DNA from: Polaromonas sp. | GTDB lineage: Bacteria; Pseudomonadota; Gammaproteobacteria; Burkholderiales; Burkholderiaceae | DNA length: 53,482 nt | Reading direction: 5' to 3' | NCBI GenBank assembly: GCA_013823505.1 | Contig: PNMH01000020.1 | Coordinates: 1 to 53,482, forward strand | Shown here: positions 7,425 through 16,749 of the stretch, one piece after another | Layout of the letters: every line of letters begins with the position of its first letter | How positions within the stretch are numbered: position 1 is the stretch's first letter | Notes under the pieces: model-generated | What the model was told of the DNA's origin: nothing | Seen by the model: the letters and a program-made list of their open reading frames with translations, nothing else | The model's database searches: none | Position numbers and translations under genes: made by a program

Positions 7425-8201
7425 ATGCTGTTCCTCATCTCTCCCGCCAAGGCGCTCGACCACGAGACACCGCCCCATGTGGCGACCCACACCCAGCCCC
7501 TGTTCGTGAAACAGGCCGCAGAGCTGATTGGCGTGTTGCGCGACCAGTCGCCGCAGCAGATTGCCGACCTCATGAGCCTGTCGGACACGCTCTCTGGCCT
7601 GAACGTGGCGCGCTACCAGGCCTGGCGCCCGAAATTCACGCCGAAGAACTCCAAGCAGGCCGTGCTGGCTTTTGACGGCGACGTTTACGGCGGGCTGGAC
7701 GCGAAGTCACTCGCCGAGCCGGACCTCGACTGGCTGCAGCAACACCTGTGCATCCTGAGTGGCCTCTACGGCGTGTTGCGCCCGCTCGACCTCATGCAGC
7801 CCTACCGGCTGGAGATGGGCACCCGCCTGGCCACCGGCCACGGCAAGAACCTCTACGCGTTCTGGGGCCGCCAGATTGCCGACCACCTCAACGAGCGCGC
7901 TCGGGCCGATCTGAGCCCGGTGGTGGTCAACCTCGCCAGCGAGGAATATTTCAAGGCGGTGGACCGCAAGGTGCTGGTGCCCCGAGTGGTCACTTGCGTG
8001 TTCGAAGAGCGCAAGGCCGACGGGTACAAGATCATCAGCTTCATGGCCAAACGCGCGCGCGGGCTCATGGTGCGCTACGCCGTGCAGCACCGCGCCAGCA
8101 CGCCCGAGCAGCTCAAGCACTTTGACCTGGAGGGCTATCGCTTCAACAGCGCCGCCTCCGGCCCAGACCGCCTGGTGTTCCGCCGCGAGTCCAAAACCTG
8201 A
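7425..8201 (+). CDS. yaaA: peroxide stress protein YaaA (UPF0246)
   Basis: A 258-residue cytoplasmic protein of the YaaA family, which binds DNA and limits free iron during peroxide stress in E. coli. It has the family opening [11 protein letters not shown], the central [12 protein letters not shown] and [23 protein letters not shown] segments, and the C-terminal [14 protein letters not shown]. Length matches the family. The ATG at 7425 is taken because the family starts exactly at MLFLISPAK; frame upstream of it has no similarity. It follows an operon for rubrerythrin, itself a peroxide-handling protein, which may be more than chance, although a terminator separates them. The next gene starts 10 bases after its stop. 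Confidence 0.95.
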   Translation: MLFLISPAKALDHETPPHVATHTQPLFVKQAAELIGVLRDQSPQQIADLMSLSDTLSGLNVARYQAWRPKFTPKNSKQAVLAFDGDVYGGLDAKSLAEPDLDWLQQHLCILSGLYGVLRPLDLMQPYRLEMGTRLATGHGKNLYAFWGRQIADHLNERARADLSPVVVNLASEEYFKAVDRKVLVPRVVTCVFEERKADGYKIISFMAKRARGLMVRYAVQHRASTPEQLKHFDLEGYRFNSAASGPDRLVFRRESKT

Positions 8202-8211
8202 GGGCACTGCC

Positions 8212-9069
8212 ATGAACCAGTCCGTCACCATCGAGTTGCGCCAGTGGATCGTGGAACAAGCCGCGGCCGGGTTCTCGCGCGAGGCGGTGATGGCGTCCAT
8301 GGTGGCCTCGGGCTGGCAGGAAGCGGTGGCGCTCAAGGCGCTGAAGGCCACCTGGAAGGAGCCGGCGGCGGTGCCGCTGCAGCCCACGCCGTTGGTGCGC
8401 CGCGAGGGCGCACGGCACCTGCCCGATCTGGACCTGAGCCAGTCGCCACGGCAGATCGACGCGGGCGACCGTATGGTCGATGTGATCGCCTCGCTCAACC
8501 AGCCGCGTGTGGTGGTGCTGGGCAACCTGCTCAGCGCCGACGAGTGCGACGCGCTGATCGAATCGGCCCGCCCCCAACTTGCGCGTTCGCTCACCGTGGC
8601 CACCAAGACCGGTGGTGAGGAACTCAACCCGGATCGCACCAGCAGCGGCACCTTTTTCGCGCGCGGCCAGACGCCTGAGGTCACCCGCATCGAGGCGCGC
8701 ATTGCCCGCCTGCTGAACTGGCCGGTGGAAAACGGTGAAGGCCTTCAGGTGCTGCACTACCGCCCGGGTGCCGAGTACAAGCCGCACTACGACTACTTCG
8801 ACCCCGACGAACCCGGCACGCCCACCATCCTCAAGCGCGGCGGGCAGCGCCTGGCCACGCTGGTGATGTACCTGAGCGAGCCCGCGCGCGGCGGCGGCAC
8901 CACCTTCCCCGACGCGGGGCTGGAGGTGGCGCCCGTGCGCGGCAACGCCGTGTTCTTCAACTACGACCGACCGCACCCGTCCACCCGCAGCCTGCACGGC
9001 GGCGCGCCGGTGATCGAGGGCGAGAAGTGGGTCGCCACCAAATGGCTGCGCGAGCGCGAGTTCGTCTGA
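8212..9069 (+). CDS. 2OG-Fe(II) oxygenase, prolyl 4-hydroxylase-like
   Basis: A 285-residue protein. The C-terminal half (about 98-285) is a P4H catalytic domain: iron ligands H192 and D194 (KPHYDYF) and H262 (SLHGGAPV), with K272 or K277 placed to bind 2-oxoglutarate, and the strand GGGTTFPDAGLEVAPVRGNAVFF. It would hydroxylate a protein or peptide prolyl residue using O2 and 2-oxoglutarate; the target is unknown. Residues 1-50 form a separate helical region that looks like a small recognition module, REAVMASMVASGWQEAVALKAL. No signal peptide is seen. It lies 10 bases after yaaA and is followed closely by an alpha/beta hydrolase gene. Confidence 0.9.
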   Translation: MNQSVTIELRQWIVEQAAAGFSREAVMASMVASGWQEAVALKALKATWKEPAAVPLQPTPLVRREGARHLPDLDLSQSPRQIDAGDRMVDVIASLNQPRVVVLGNLLSADECDALIESARPQLARSLTVATKTGGEELNPDRTSSGTFFARGQTPEVTRIEARIARLLNWPVENGEGLQVLHYRPGAEYKPHYDYFDPDEPGTPTILKRGGQRLATLVMYLSEPARGGGTTFPDAGLEVAPVRGNAVFFNYDRPHPSTRSLHGGAPVIEGEKWVATKWLREREFV

Positions 9070-9079
9070 CGTGCCCGGC

Positions 9080-9996
<917 letters not shown>

Positions 9997-10000
<4 letters not shown>

Positions 10001-10848
10001 CCCAGAACACCCCCGAACAATCGCAGCTTGGCCAGGCCTCGGCCTACGTGGACCAGTACGACGCCAGCCTGCTGTTTCCCCTGCCACGCGAGACCAAACG
10101 CCGCGAGATCGGCATCACCGGCAGCGTGCCGTTTCTCGGTGCCGACCTGTGGACCGCGTTCGAGCTCAGCTGGCTGAACCCGCGCGGCAAACCGCAGGTG
10201 GCGCTGGCGCACATCACCGTGCCCTGCGAGAGTACTCACATCGTCGAGAGCAAGTCGTTCAAGCTCTACCTCAACAGCTTCAACAACACGGCGTTTGCCA
10301 GCGTCGACGCGGTGCGCGACCGCATCCGCGCGGACGTGAGCGCCGCCATCTGGCACGGCGGCAACATGCAGTCCAGCGCCGGCGTGAAGCTGCTGTTGCC
10401 TGAACAGCTTGAGCGCGAAAAGGTGCAGGAACTGGCCGGGCTGTCGATCGATCGCCTCGATGTGGAGTGCACCCGCTACCAGCCCGCGCCCGAGCTGCTG
10501 TCCGCAGCGCTCGATGAAAAGCCGGTGGACGAAGTCTTGGTGAGCCACCTGCTCAAGAGCAACTGTCTCGTGACCGGCCAGCCCGACTGGGGCAGCGTGC
10601 AGATCAGCTACAGCGGCCCGCAGATCGACCAGGCGGGGCTGCTGCAATACATCGTGAGTTTTCGCAACCACAACGAATTCCACGAGCAGTGCGTGGAGCG
10701 CATCTACATGGACGTGCTGGCGCGCTGCAAACCCACCAAGCTGGCGGTGTACGCGCGCTACACGCGCCGTGGCGGGTTGGACATCAACCCCTGGCGCACG
10801 AGCCACCCACAGTCGCCGCCGGCCAACGTGCGCACGGCGCGGCAGTGA
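9997..10848 (+). CDS. queF: NADPH-dependent 7-cyano-7-deazaguanine reductase QueF
   Basis: Reduces preQ0 to preQ1 in queuosine biosynthesis, the only known biological nitrile reduction. The 283-residue length matches the two-domain (tandem T-fold) form of E. coli, and the catalytic Cys190 and Asp197 in [13 protein letters not shown] fall at the same numbers as in E. coli QueF. The substrate-binding motif ESKSFKLYL is at 84-92, and the C-terminal domain reads [20 protein letters not shown]. The ATG overlaps the stop of the hydrolase gene (ATGA). No other queuosine gene lies in the window. Confidence 0.97.
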
Positions 10849-10933
10849 CCGCTACCGCTATCCCGCGTCCAACTCCGGGGAGCTAGTATTCCCAAGCGCG
10901 CCACTTTCGAGCGCGACTCAAAAGGGAGAAGCC

Positions 10934-11314
10934 ATGGGTTTGTTTGACGGGATGCTTGGTAACGCATCCAAGATCGACGCTGCAAAGATTCAGCAGGAGT
11001 TTCAGCAGATCCTTGCGCCTGGGGAAGCGGTCGAACATGCGTATCAATTGATCCGGGACTATTTCGTGTTCACCAACAAGCGCTTTGTTCTGGTGGACAA
11101 ACAAGGGTTGACCGGCAGCAAGGTTGAGTACCACTCCATTCCCTACAAAAGCATCACCCACTTCAGCATTGAGACTGCCGGTACTTTTGATCTGGATGCT
11201 GAGCTCAAAATCTGGATTTCAGGTACGCCGGCGCCGATCCAGAAGCAGTTCAATAAAAAGCTCAGCATCTATGAGGTGCAGAGCGTGCTTGCCTCGTACG
11301 TGCTCAACGCTTGA
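10934..11314 (+). CDS. PH domain-containing protein (bPH_1 / DUF1696, YvbH-like)
   Basis: A 126-residue protein that is nearly all one bacterial pleckstrin-homology-like domain: YQLIRDYFVFTNKRFVLVDKQG, followed by EYHSIPYKSITHFSIETAGTFDLDAELKIWISG, which is the characteristic core of Pfam bPH_1 (DUF1696). B. subtilis YvbH has the same block. A GGGAGAA ribosome site precedes ATG 10934. Codon use shows many A/T-ending codons, unlike the queF gene before it, so lateral transfer together with the next gene is likely. The HEPN gene begins 12 bases later, so the two look like an operon. No function is established for the domain; oligomeric ring assembly has been seen in structures of the family. 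Confidence 0.88.
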   Translation: MGLFDGMLGNASKIDAAKIQQEFQQILAPGEAVEHAYQLIRDYFVFTNKRFVLVDKQGLTGSKVEYHSIPYKSITHFSIETAGTFDLDAELKIWISGTPAPIQKQFNKKLSIYEVQSVLASYVLNA

Positions 11315-11326
11315 TTTGGAGGGGTC

Positions 11327-11863
11327 ATGACCAAATCACGAAAGAGCTTTGACGCCGGTATCAAAGATGCCGAGCTGATGCTTGAGCTGTACAAAGTTCA
11401 TCCAAAGGAAAGTCCGGAGTCAGGGGAAGCCTTGAAACGAGCGGGTTTGGTGCTCGCCCTGACGGCTTGGGAAACTTACGTTGAAGACCTCATTGCAGAG
11501 CGAGTGGATGCCTACACGCAGGTGCTGCACGGCAGCCCTGCTGGGACGTTCATGAAGAAACGCTTGGAGATTGAACTCAAGCAGTTTCACAACCCGAATT
11601 CAGCAAAGACCCAAAAGCTGTTCAAAGATTTCCTGGAAATCGATATCACTGAGGAGTGGCACTGGGATAACTTTGACATCACGAAGGTCAAGGAGCGCCT
11701 GGATCATTACTTGAGCATGCGTGGAGATGCGGTGCATCGAGCACGGGTGGTCGAAGCTGGCGTTCCCTCCGCGCCGCACATAGTGAAGAAAGACGATCTG
11801 GACAAAGCCATTCGCTTCTTGAGGGGCTTGGTCGATGCAACCGAGCGCCGATTCAGTCGATAA
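11327..11863 (+). CDS. HEPN domain protein (RiboL-PSP-HEPN / MAE_28990-like), possible RNase
   Basis: A 178-residue all-helical protein. Helix 2 holds ALTAWETYVEDLIAERV (44-60), the usual alpha-helix of this HEPN group, and near the end lies R132-GDAV-H137, which fits the Rx4-6H catalytic motif of HEPN ribonucleases. Such proteins cut RNA in toxin-antitoxin, abortive-infection and other defence systems. No antitoxin nucleotidyltransferase is adjacent; its partner is instead the PH-domain protein encoded 12 bases upstream. A GGAGGGG ribosome site precedes the ATG. Codon use is more A/T-rich than its surroundings, suggesting acquisition. Activity as an RNase is inferred from the motif only. Confidence 0.78.
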   Translation: MTKSRKSFDAGIKDAELMLELYKVHPKESPESGEALKRAGLVLALTAWETYVEDLIAERVDAYTQVLHGSPAGTFMKKRLEIELKQFHNPNSAKTQKLFKDFLEIDITEEWHWDNFDITKVKERLDHYLSMRGDAVHRARVVEAGVPSAPHIVKKDDLDKAIRFLRGLVDATERRFSR

Positions 11864-11894
11864 CTCGAAGCGGCGGACAGGGTTGTAATTCTGT

Positions 11895-12674
11895 TCAGAG
11901 CATCTTCTGGATCAGCGCGCCCTTGAACAGCACTGGGCCGGTCGGGCCGCGTTCGCTGGGCACACCGCCCTTGGGCTCCAGGCTGATGGCCAGGGTGGGC
12001 ACTTCACGCACATCTCCCACGCCGGCTGCCAGCTGCAGCAGGCGTTCCTGACCCAGCACGCCCAGCGAGCGGGGGCCACCCGATGGCGGCAGGGCCCAGA
12101 GCTGCAGCGACTTGTCGCTCGCTTCCTGAAACCCGCCCACGCGCTGCAGCGTGAGCTTGCCGTTCTTCGGGTCGAAGGTGACCAGCATCGAGGCGCTGGC
12201 TTTGTCGTCGTTGAGCACGGCCACGTATTCGATCTGTGGCGTGGCCGAGAGTCGGGCTTGCAGTTCGTTGATCTGCGCACCCAGGTTGTCGCGCAGACCC
12301 ACGGCGGTGACCAGGGCGAACACCGTGGCCAGCGCGCCGGCGGCGGTGGCACCGCGCCACAGCGCGAGACTGCGCAGCCAGCCGGTGGTCGGTGGTTGCA
12401 CAGCTTGAGCGCGGGCGGCGGCCATGGCCTGCTGCTGGTTCTCGCCTTGCACCAGGTTCTCAATGCGGGTCCACACGGCGGGCGCGGGTTGCTGCGGCGT
12501 CTGCAGTTCGTTCATGCTGGCCACGCGGCTTTGCCACACCAGAGCGGCGGCGCGCACCGGGGCTTGTTCGCGGGCCATGGCTTCGAAGCGGCGGCGTGCG
12601 CCACCGCGCAGCGTGCCCAGCGCGTGGGCCGCGGCGAGGCGGTCGAGCAATTCGGGGTGCTGGATGAGGTTCAT
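11895..12674 (-). CDS. anti-sigma factor, RskA family
   Basis: A 259-residue membrane-anchored anti-sigma factor. The N-terminal cytoplasmic part (LLDRLAAAHALGTLRGGARRRFEAMAREQAPVRAAALVW) is the sigma-binding anti-sigma fold, one membrane segment lies at about residues 106-128 (GATAAGALATVFALVTAVGL), and the C-terminal part is an RskA periplasmic domain (LWALPPSGGPRSLGVLGQ, ISLEPKGGVPS). It should hold the ECF sigma factor encoded 10 bases upstream inactive until an envelope signal is sensed. Its C-terminal half is paralogous to the protein at 22022-22534. It is convergent with the HEPN gene. Confidence 0.9.
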   Translation of the reverse strand: MNLIQHPELLDRLAAAHALGTLRGGARRRFEAMAREQAPVRAAALVWQSRVASMNELQTPQQPAPAVWTRIENLVQGENQQQAMAAARAQAVQPPTTGWLRSLALWRGATAAGALATVFALVTAVGLRDNLGAQINELQARLSATPQIEYVAVLNDDKASASMLVTFDPKNGKLTLQRVGGFQEASDKSLQLWALPPSGGPRSLGVLGQERLLQLAAGVGDVREVPTLAISLEPKGGVPSERGPTGPVLFKGALIQKML

Positions 12675-12684
12675 GACGGTGTCT

Positions 12685-13257
12685 TCACGCGAAGCGCGCC
12701 ATGCAGGTGCGCAGCTGGTCCAGCCCGCGGCGGATCCAGGTTTTCACGGTGCCCAGGGGCAGGCTGAGTTGCTGGGCGAGTTCGCTGTGGCTGAGGTCGC
12801 GCAGGTAGGCCAGGCTCACCACCTCGCGCTGGCGGTTGTCCAGCTTGCCCAGGCACTGGTGCAGCGCCCAGGCCTGCTGGCTGGCCAGGGTCGTGTCCAT
12901 CGGGTTGGGTGAATCGCCTTCCAGGGTGTCTGACATCGCGTCGTCGATCTCGTCGGTGAGGTGGGTGCGCTCGGCGCTGCGCCGGCGCAGGTAGTCCAGA
13001 GATCGGCTGCGCGCGATCAGGCCCAGCCAGGCCATGGGCGGGCTGAGCGAGGCGCGGTAGTCGCCAGCGTTGCGCCAGATCTGCAAAAAGGTTTCCTGCA
13101 ACGCGTCTTCGGCCCATTCGGCCTTGCCGACCACACGCATGGACAGGCCATACAGCTTGGACGAGGTCAGGTCGTAGAGGGCCTTGAGGGCGGCTTCGTC
13201 GCGCTGGGCGACGCGGTCGATCAAGTCCATCAACAGGTCATCGGGTTGTTCGCTCAT
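12685..13257 (-). CDS. ECF RNA polymerase sigma factor (SigK-like)
   Basis: A 190-residue group 4 sigma factor. Region 2 reads AEDALQETFLQIWRNAGDYR with the promoter-melting segment and MAWLGLIARSRSLDYLRRR; region 4 ends in HSELAQQLSLPLGTVKTWIRRGLDQLR, a helix-turn-helix for the -35 element. It pairs with the RskA-type anti-sigma factor directly downstream, the standard ECF/anti-sigma arrangement. The start at 13257 matches the family N-terminus; the open frame continues upstream without homology. It lies 68 bases after the cupredoxin gene on the same strand, so it may be co-transcribed with the haemoglobin/cupredoxin genes and control them. Confidence 0.93.
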   Translation of the reverse strand: MSEQPDDLLMDLIDRVAQRDEAALKALYDLTSSKLYGLSMRVVGKAEWAEDALQETFLQIWRNAGDYRASLSPPMAWLGLIARSRSLDYLRRRSAERTHLTDEIDDAMSDTLEGDSPNPMDTTLASQQAWALHQCLGKLDNRQREVVSLAYLRDLSHSELAQQLSLPLGTVKTWIRRGLDQLRTCMARFA

Positions 13258-13325
13258 GCGGTCATTGTGCGGCACCGGCTGGCGCCATGCCCGGGCCGGG
13301 ACATGAAAGCAAACGGGCAAGGCGT

Positions 13326-13982
13326 TCACGGCCGGCGCCGGCGGGGCTGCACCTGCGTGGGCAGGTTCAGGGCCGTGACCGGCGTGATGCTGATGGTCAC
13401 CGGTGGACCTTCGAGGATCTGGTCGGCGTGCACCACACGCACCTGGGCGGCCCCTTCGGGAACCCCTTGCAAGGTGGCCACGCCGCTGGCGTCGGTCTGC
13501 ACCGCCCACGGGGAGTCGGCCACAAAGATGAAGCCTCGCATGGAGCCGTGCAGGTGGCAGCCAAGTTGCACAGCGCCGGCTTTGGTCAAGGTCACGTCCG
13601 AGCGGGAGGGTTCCTTGCCTTCGGCCTTGCCTTCGAGTCGCAGCTCAAAGCCGGCGGAAGAGCCGGTAGTCAGCGACGCCAGTCCGGCGGGGGTGCCGCG
13701 CACGTGGTGTTCCCAGCTGTCGAGATTGGTGAAGGTGACCTTGGAGCCCAGGGGCAGCACGACGGTGCCGGGCACGAACTGCATTTTTTGCTGGTGGATG
13801 ACGGCCGAGACCGGTGCCGGCGCAGCGGGTTTGGCGCCCGTGGCGGGTTCGATGACCACCACCGCGTCGGGCAGGGGTTTGCCGTCGCGTCCGAGCACCG
13901 TCACTTGCACGGTGGCGGCCTGGGCGGCCAGGGGGCAGAGGATGGCGGCGATCAGCCAGGCCAGGGTGTTCGGACGTTTCAT
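13326..13982 (-). CDS. exported cupredoxin-domain protein (methylamine-utilisation type)
   Basis: A 218-residue protein with a signal peptide (MKRPNTLAWLIAAILCPLAAQAA, likely cut after residue 22). The type 1 copper site is visible: H92 or H93 in SWEHHVRG, then C142, H145 and M148 in GCHLHGSM. It begins with a carboxypeptidase-regulatory-like strand pair (TVLGRDGKPLPDAVVVIEP) and ends with a second such segment (TDASGVATLQGVPEGAAQVRVVH). It is probably a periplasmic electron carrier. It is encoded between an exported truncated haemoglobin and an ECF sigma factor, which suggests a shared envelope redox role (inference). Confidence 0.85.
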   Translation of the reverse strand: MKRPNTLAWLIAAILCPLAAQAATVQVTVLGRDGKPLPDAVVVIEPATGAKPAAPAPVSAVIHQQKMQFVPGTVVLPLGSKVTFTNLDSWEHHVRGTPAGLASLTTGSSAGFELRLEGKAEGKEPSRSDVTLTKAGAVQLGCHLHGSMRGFIFVADSPWAVQTDASGVATLQGVPEGAAQVRVVHADQILEGPPVTISITPVTALNLPTQVQPRRRRP

Positions 13983-14001
13983 GGTCGGTCTCGGCGGTGG
14001 T

Positions 14002-14484
14002 TCAGCGAACGGTGATCACGTCGCGGTGCATCGGGGCCAGCAGCGCGAGCATCTGGTTTTGCCGCGTGAACGGAATGCCGCGTGCGTCCATGCTCTGCTG
14101 CAGCACTTCCACCAGCGCGTTGAACTGGGCCCGTGTGGTGTCGCGGTCGGCGTGTGCGGTTTTCATGTCCGGGCCCTTGTAGACGCAGGGGCCGCCTGAG
14201 AGCTGGCAGAGTTGGTCGCTCAAGGACTTCGCGAGGTTGGTCAGGTTGGTCTCCTTGAACTGCTCGCCGATGCGCGGGTCGGCCTTGAGGCGAATCACAA
14301 AGTCGTCCATGAGGCTGCGGATGCCGGCTTCTTCGCCAAAGGCCTGGTACAGGCCGGCGGCCGGGGCCACGGAGTAGGCACTGGCGGCCGAGGGCTTCGC
14401 GGTGGCCTGCATCGACTGCGCGAGGGTGGCGCCGCTGGCCAGGGCCAGCAGGGTGAGGGCGGTGGCGGTGACGAGGTGTTTCAT
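14002..14484 (-). CDS. exported group 1 truncated haemoglobin
   Basis: A 160-residue protein with a signal peptide (HLVTATALTLLALASGATLAQ) followed by a truncated haemoglobin fold from about residue 43: LYQAFGEEAGIRSLMDDFVIRLKADP, then the heme-proximal region KGPDMKTAH with proximal His111, and the C-terminal helix FNALVEVLQQSMDARGIP. Export of a truncated globin is unusual, as most are cytoplasmic; a role in NO, O2 or peroxide chemistry in the periplasm is possible. The start at 14484 is the first ATG that gives a signal peptide. The gene lies 23 bases after the DUF3034 gene and 19 before the cupredoxin gene. Confidence 0.87.
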   Translation of the reverse strand: MKHLVTATALTLLALASGATLAQSMQATAKPSAASAYSVAPAAGLYQAFGEEAGIRSLMDDFVIRLKADPRIGEQFKETNLTNLAKSLSDQLCQLSGGPCVYKGPDMKTAHADRDTTRAQFNALVEVLQQSMDARGIPFTRQNQMLALLAPMHRDVITVR

Positions 14485-14507
14485 GTGGCGTCTCGAAGGT
14501 GAGGGTT

Positions 14508-15455
14508 TCAGAAAGCGATCTGGGCGGAGAGGTACACACCGGTCTGTTTGCGTCCGCTGGTGGTGGCCGGCACGATGCGGCCCAGGTCCACGTAGGCGGC
14601 GGTGAACGAGACGTTCTTGCTCGGCGCATAGGCGATGAAGATGTCCTTCCAATCGTCGGCGCGCAGGCCGTCGCCCAGGCCGGCGGCCTGGCCGGCGCGC
14701 TGCAACTTGTTGGGCATGGCGCGGTACTCAACACCGACAGCGAGCTTGCTGTTGATCAGGTACGCCACCGAGATCTCGGGCTGCAGTTGGTAACCGTTGT
14801 CGGCGCCGCCCAGCGTGGCGCCGAAGCCCAGCAGGCCACCCTGGTTGGCCTTGGTGGCGCGCAGCGTTCCGTTGACCAGAATGCCTTGCGCCAGGAACAG
14901 CTTGGTGGCGCTCACGTAGACGTCGGCGCCATTGCGTTTGGCGCCCAGCGCGCTGAGCGTGCCGTCCAGACCCGAGGACTGCAGGTGCTTGAACTGCACA
15001 CCCAAGGCGATCTGCGGCATCAGGCTGTCGCTGTCGAGCACGGCGTCGCCGGCCACGCGCACCTTGGCACCCACGATGTCCTGCTTCAGGTGCAAGCCAG
15101 GCAGCCCCAGACCCGTGCCGGTGATGCCGGTGTTGAAGTCCTGCCGGCCCAGCGAGAGCTCGACGCGGTCGTGGATGCCCACGGCCACGCCGTAGGCGGT
15201 CAGGCCGTAGTCCCGGGTCACGGCGCGGCTGGCGTAGGCCGACACGCCCACTTCGCCTTCGGTGGCCTGGCTGCCGATCACGGCCCAGGGTGAAATGCCG
15301 CCGCCGGCTGCGCCTTCGACGCTGCTCACACCACCGGTGAGCAGCAGCTTGCCGGTGTCGGCGTGTGCGGGGGCAGCGGCCAGCAGCGCGGCGGCCGCAG
15401 CAAGGGGCAGCAAGCGCGCTGCGGTGGAGGTGGTGAGGTTTCTCGGGTGCGGCAT
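14508..15455 (-). CDS. DUF3034 family protein, probable outer-membrane beta-barrel
   Basis: A 315-residue protein with a signal peptide (residues 1-32, ending PAHA) and a chain of amphipathic strands such as GLTAYGVAVGIHDRVELSLGRQDF and QPEISVAYLINSKLAVGVEYRAMP. It ends in Phe (SAQIAF), as many outer-membrane barrels do. I assign DUF3034 from overall pattern and from its place beside a truncated haemoglobin gene. Function is unknown; a channel or docking site for the periplasmic haem and copper proteins encoded downstream is speculation. It is the first gene of the minus-strand run and has a candidate ECF promoter upstream. Confidence 0.85.
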   Translation of the reverse strand: MPHPRNLTTSTAARLLPLAAAAALLAAAPAHADTGKLLLTGGVSSVEGAAGGGISPWAVIGSQATEGEVGVSAYASRAVTRDYGLTAYGVAVGIHDRVELSLGRQDFNTGITGTGLGLPGLHLKQDIVGAKVRVAGDAVLDSDSLMPQIALGVQFKHLQSSGLDGTLSALGAKRNGADVYVSATKLFLAQGILVNGTLRATKANQGGLLGFGATLGGADNGYQLQPEISVAYLINSKLAVGVEYRAMPNKLQRAGQAAGLGDGLRADDWKDIFIAYAPSKNVSFTAAYVDLGRIVPATTSGRKQTGVYLSAQIAF

Positions 15456-15519
15456 GGTGAAAGGGTCGTGGGGTGTTGACGAAAGCCCCCAGGGAGGGGC
15501 GGTATGGCCTGACCCTCTG

Positions 15520-15549
15520 AATACGCGCCCACACCCACTTCCGGATTCA
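15520..15549 (-). promoter_or_regulatory. candidate ECF-type promoter for the DUF3034 cluster
   Basis: On the minus strand TGAATCC (15549-15543) and CGTATT (15525-15520) are separated by 17 bases, the shape of many ECF promoters. They lie about 65 bases upstream of the DUF3034 start. Autoregulation by the ECF sigma factor in the same cluster would fit. Not tested against a motif model. Confidence 0.3.
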
Positions 15550-15687
15550 CCTCATGTTGATTCAGATGGAAAAACGTGCGTTTTTCGAGCCCGGCGGCCC
15601 GGTTTGCCTGCCAGGCGTGACGCTTCTCACAGCGCCTTGCGCCATGGAACCCATCTGCGATGGGCCGGCGCATGACCCTGCGCGCCC

Positions 15688-16749
15688 TCAAGCCGCGTGC
15701 TGAAAACCTTCCAGCAGGTTCACCGCGTTGGTGCCCACGGCGTCCACCGCATAGCCGCCTTCAAAGGTGAACACCGTGGGCAGCCCGGCACCCGCCAGGG
15801 CTTTGCCCACGGCGAAGTAGTCGGCGCTCTTCAGGGTGAAGCCCGAGATCGGGTCGCCCTCGAAGGTGTCCAGCCCCATGGGCACCACCAGGGCCGTGGC
15901 GCCGGATCGCTGGACCGCTTGCAGGGCGGTGTCCAGGGTGTCGCGCCAGGTGCCGAAGCCGGTGCCCCTTGGCAGCGGCAGGTTGAGGTTGAAGCCCTCG
16001 CCCGCACCCGCACCGCGCTCGTCCGCGTGGCCCAGAAAAAACGGGTACTCGGTGGCCGGGTTGCCGTGGATGGAGACGGTCAACACATCGGCCCGCTCGT
16101 AGAAGATGGTCTGTGTGCCGTTGCCGTGGTGGTAGTCCACGTCGAGCACCGCCACCTGGGCGTGGCCACCGTCGCGCAGCGCCTGCGCGGCAATCGCCGC
16201 GTTGTTCAGAAAGCAGTAGCCGCCCAGAAAGTCGGGCCCCGCGTGGTGGCCCGGTGGGCGCGAGAGGGCAAACGCGCTGCGCGCACCACTGGTCACGTCG
16301 TGTGCTGCCGCCAGCGCACAAGCCGCGCCGCCCCGCGCCGCCGCCCAGGTGCCCGCCGTGAGTGGCGAGCCCGAATCAAAGCTGAACAGACCCAGGCGCG
16401 CCGCAAAGTTGGTGGGCAACACGTCGTTGCGAAAGCCATGGCGGTTGGGCAGCGGCCACACCGAGGGCAGGGCATCGCGTTCGGCGTTGCTCGGGTCCAT
16501 GGCCACCCACTCGGCCCAGGCGCCACGCAGAAAGTCCACATAGCGGGCGCTGTGCACACGGCCGATCGCGGCGTCCAGCGTGGCGTCGTCCACCTCGGGT
16601 GTTTGCAGCGCACCGAGCGGGCGGCGTTGCAGCTCGGCCAGCACAAAATCCAGCCGAGCGGGCACCTCGTGGCAGGGCACCATGCGGCCGCGAAACATCT
16701 CTTGTTGACCAGCATGGCCGGCGTGGTGGGGGTTGTGGAAGGTTTTCAT
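15688..16749 (-). CDS. histone deacetylase family protein (acetylpolyamine amidohydrolase-like)
   Basis: A 353-residue zinc-dependent deacetylase. Active-site motifs are clear: RPPGHHAG with His168-His169, DVDYHHGNGTQ with metal ligands Asp205 and His207, a third metal ligand in GLDTFEGDP (Asp294 or Asp299), and the transition-state Tyr333 in FEGGY. The opening KTFHNPHHAGHAGQQEMFRGRMVPCHEVPAR is typical of class II/acetylpolyamine amidohydrolases. It probably removes acetyl groups from polyamines or other small amines. The start at 16749 matches the family N-terminus; a longer open frame upstream has no similarity. Confidence 0.93.
   Translation of the reverse strand: MKTFHNPHHAGHAGQQEMFRGRMVPCHEVPARLDFVLAELQRRPLGALQTPEVDDATLDAAIGRVHSARYVDFLRGAWAEWVAMDPSNAERDALPSVWPLPNRHGFRNDVLPTNFAARLGLFSFDSGSPLTAGTWAAARGGAACALAAAHDVTSGARSAFALSRPPGHHAGPDFLGGYCFLNNAAIAAQALRDGGHAQVAVLDVDYHHGNGTQTIFYERADVLTVSIHGNPATEYPFFLGHADERGAGAGEGFNLNLPLPRGTGFGTWRDTLDTALQAVQRSGATALVVPMGLDTFEGDPISGFTLKSADYFAVGKALAGAGLPTVFTFEGGYAVDAVGTNAVNLLEGFQHAA

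Noticed and set aside
10849..10933. Phage or transposon attachment site beside the PH-HEPN cassette
   Set aside because: No direct repeat was found at both ends of 10934-11863 and there is no adjacent tRNA or integrase gene; acquisition rests only on base composition.
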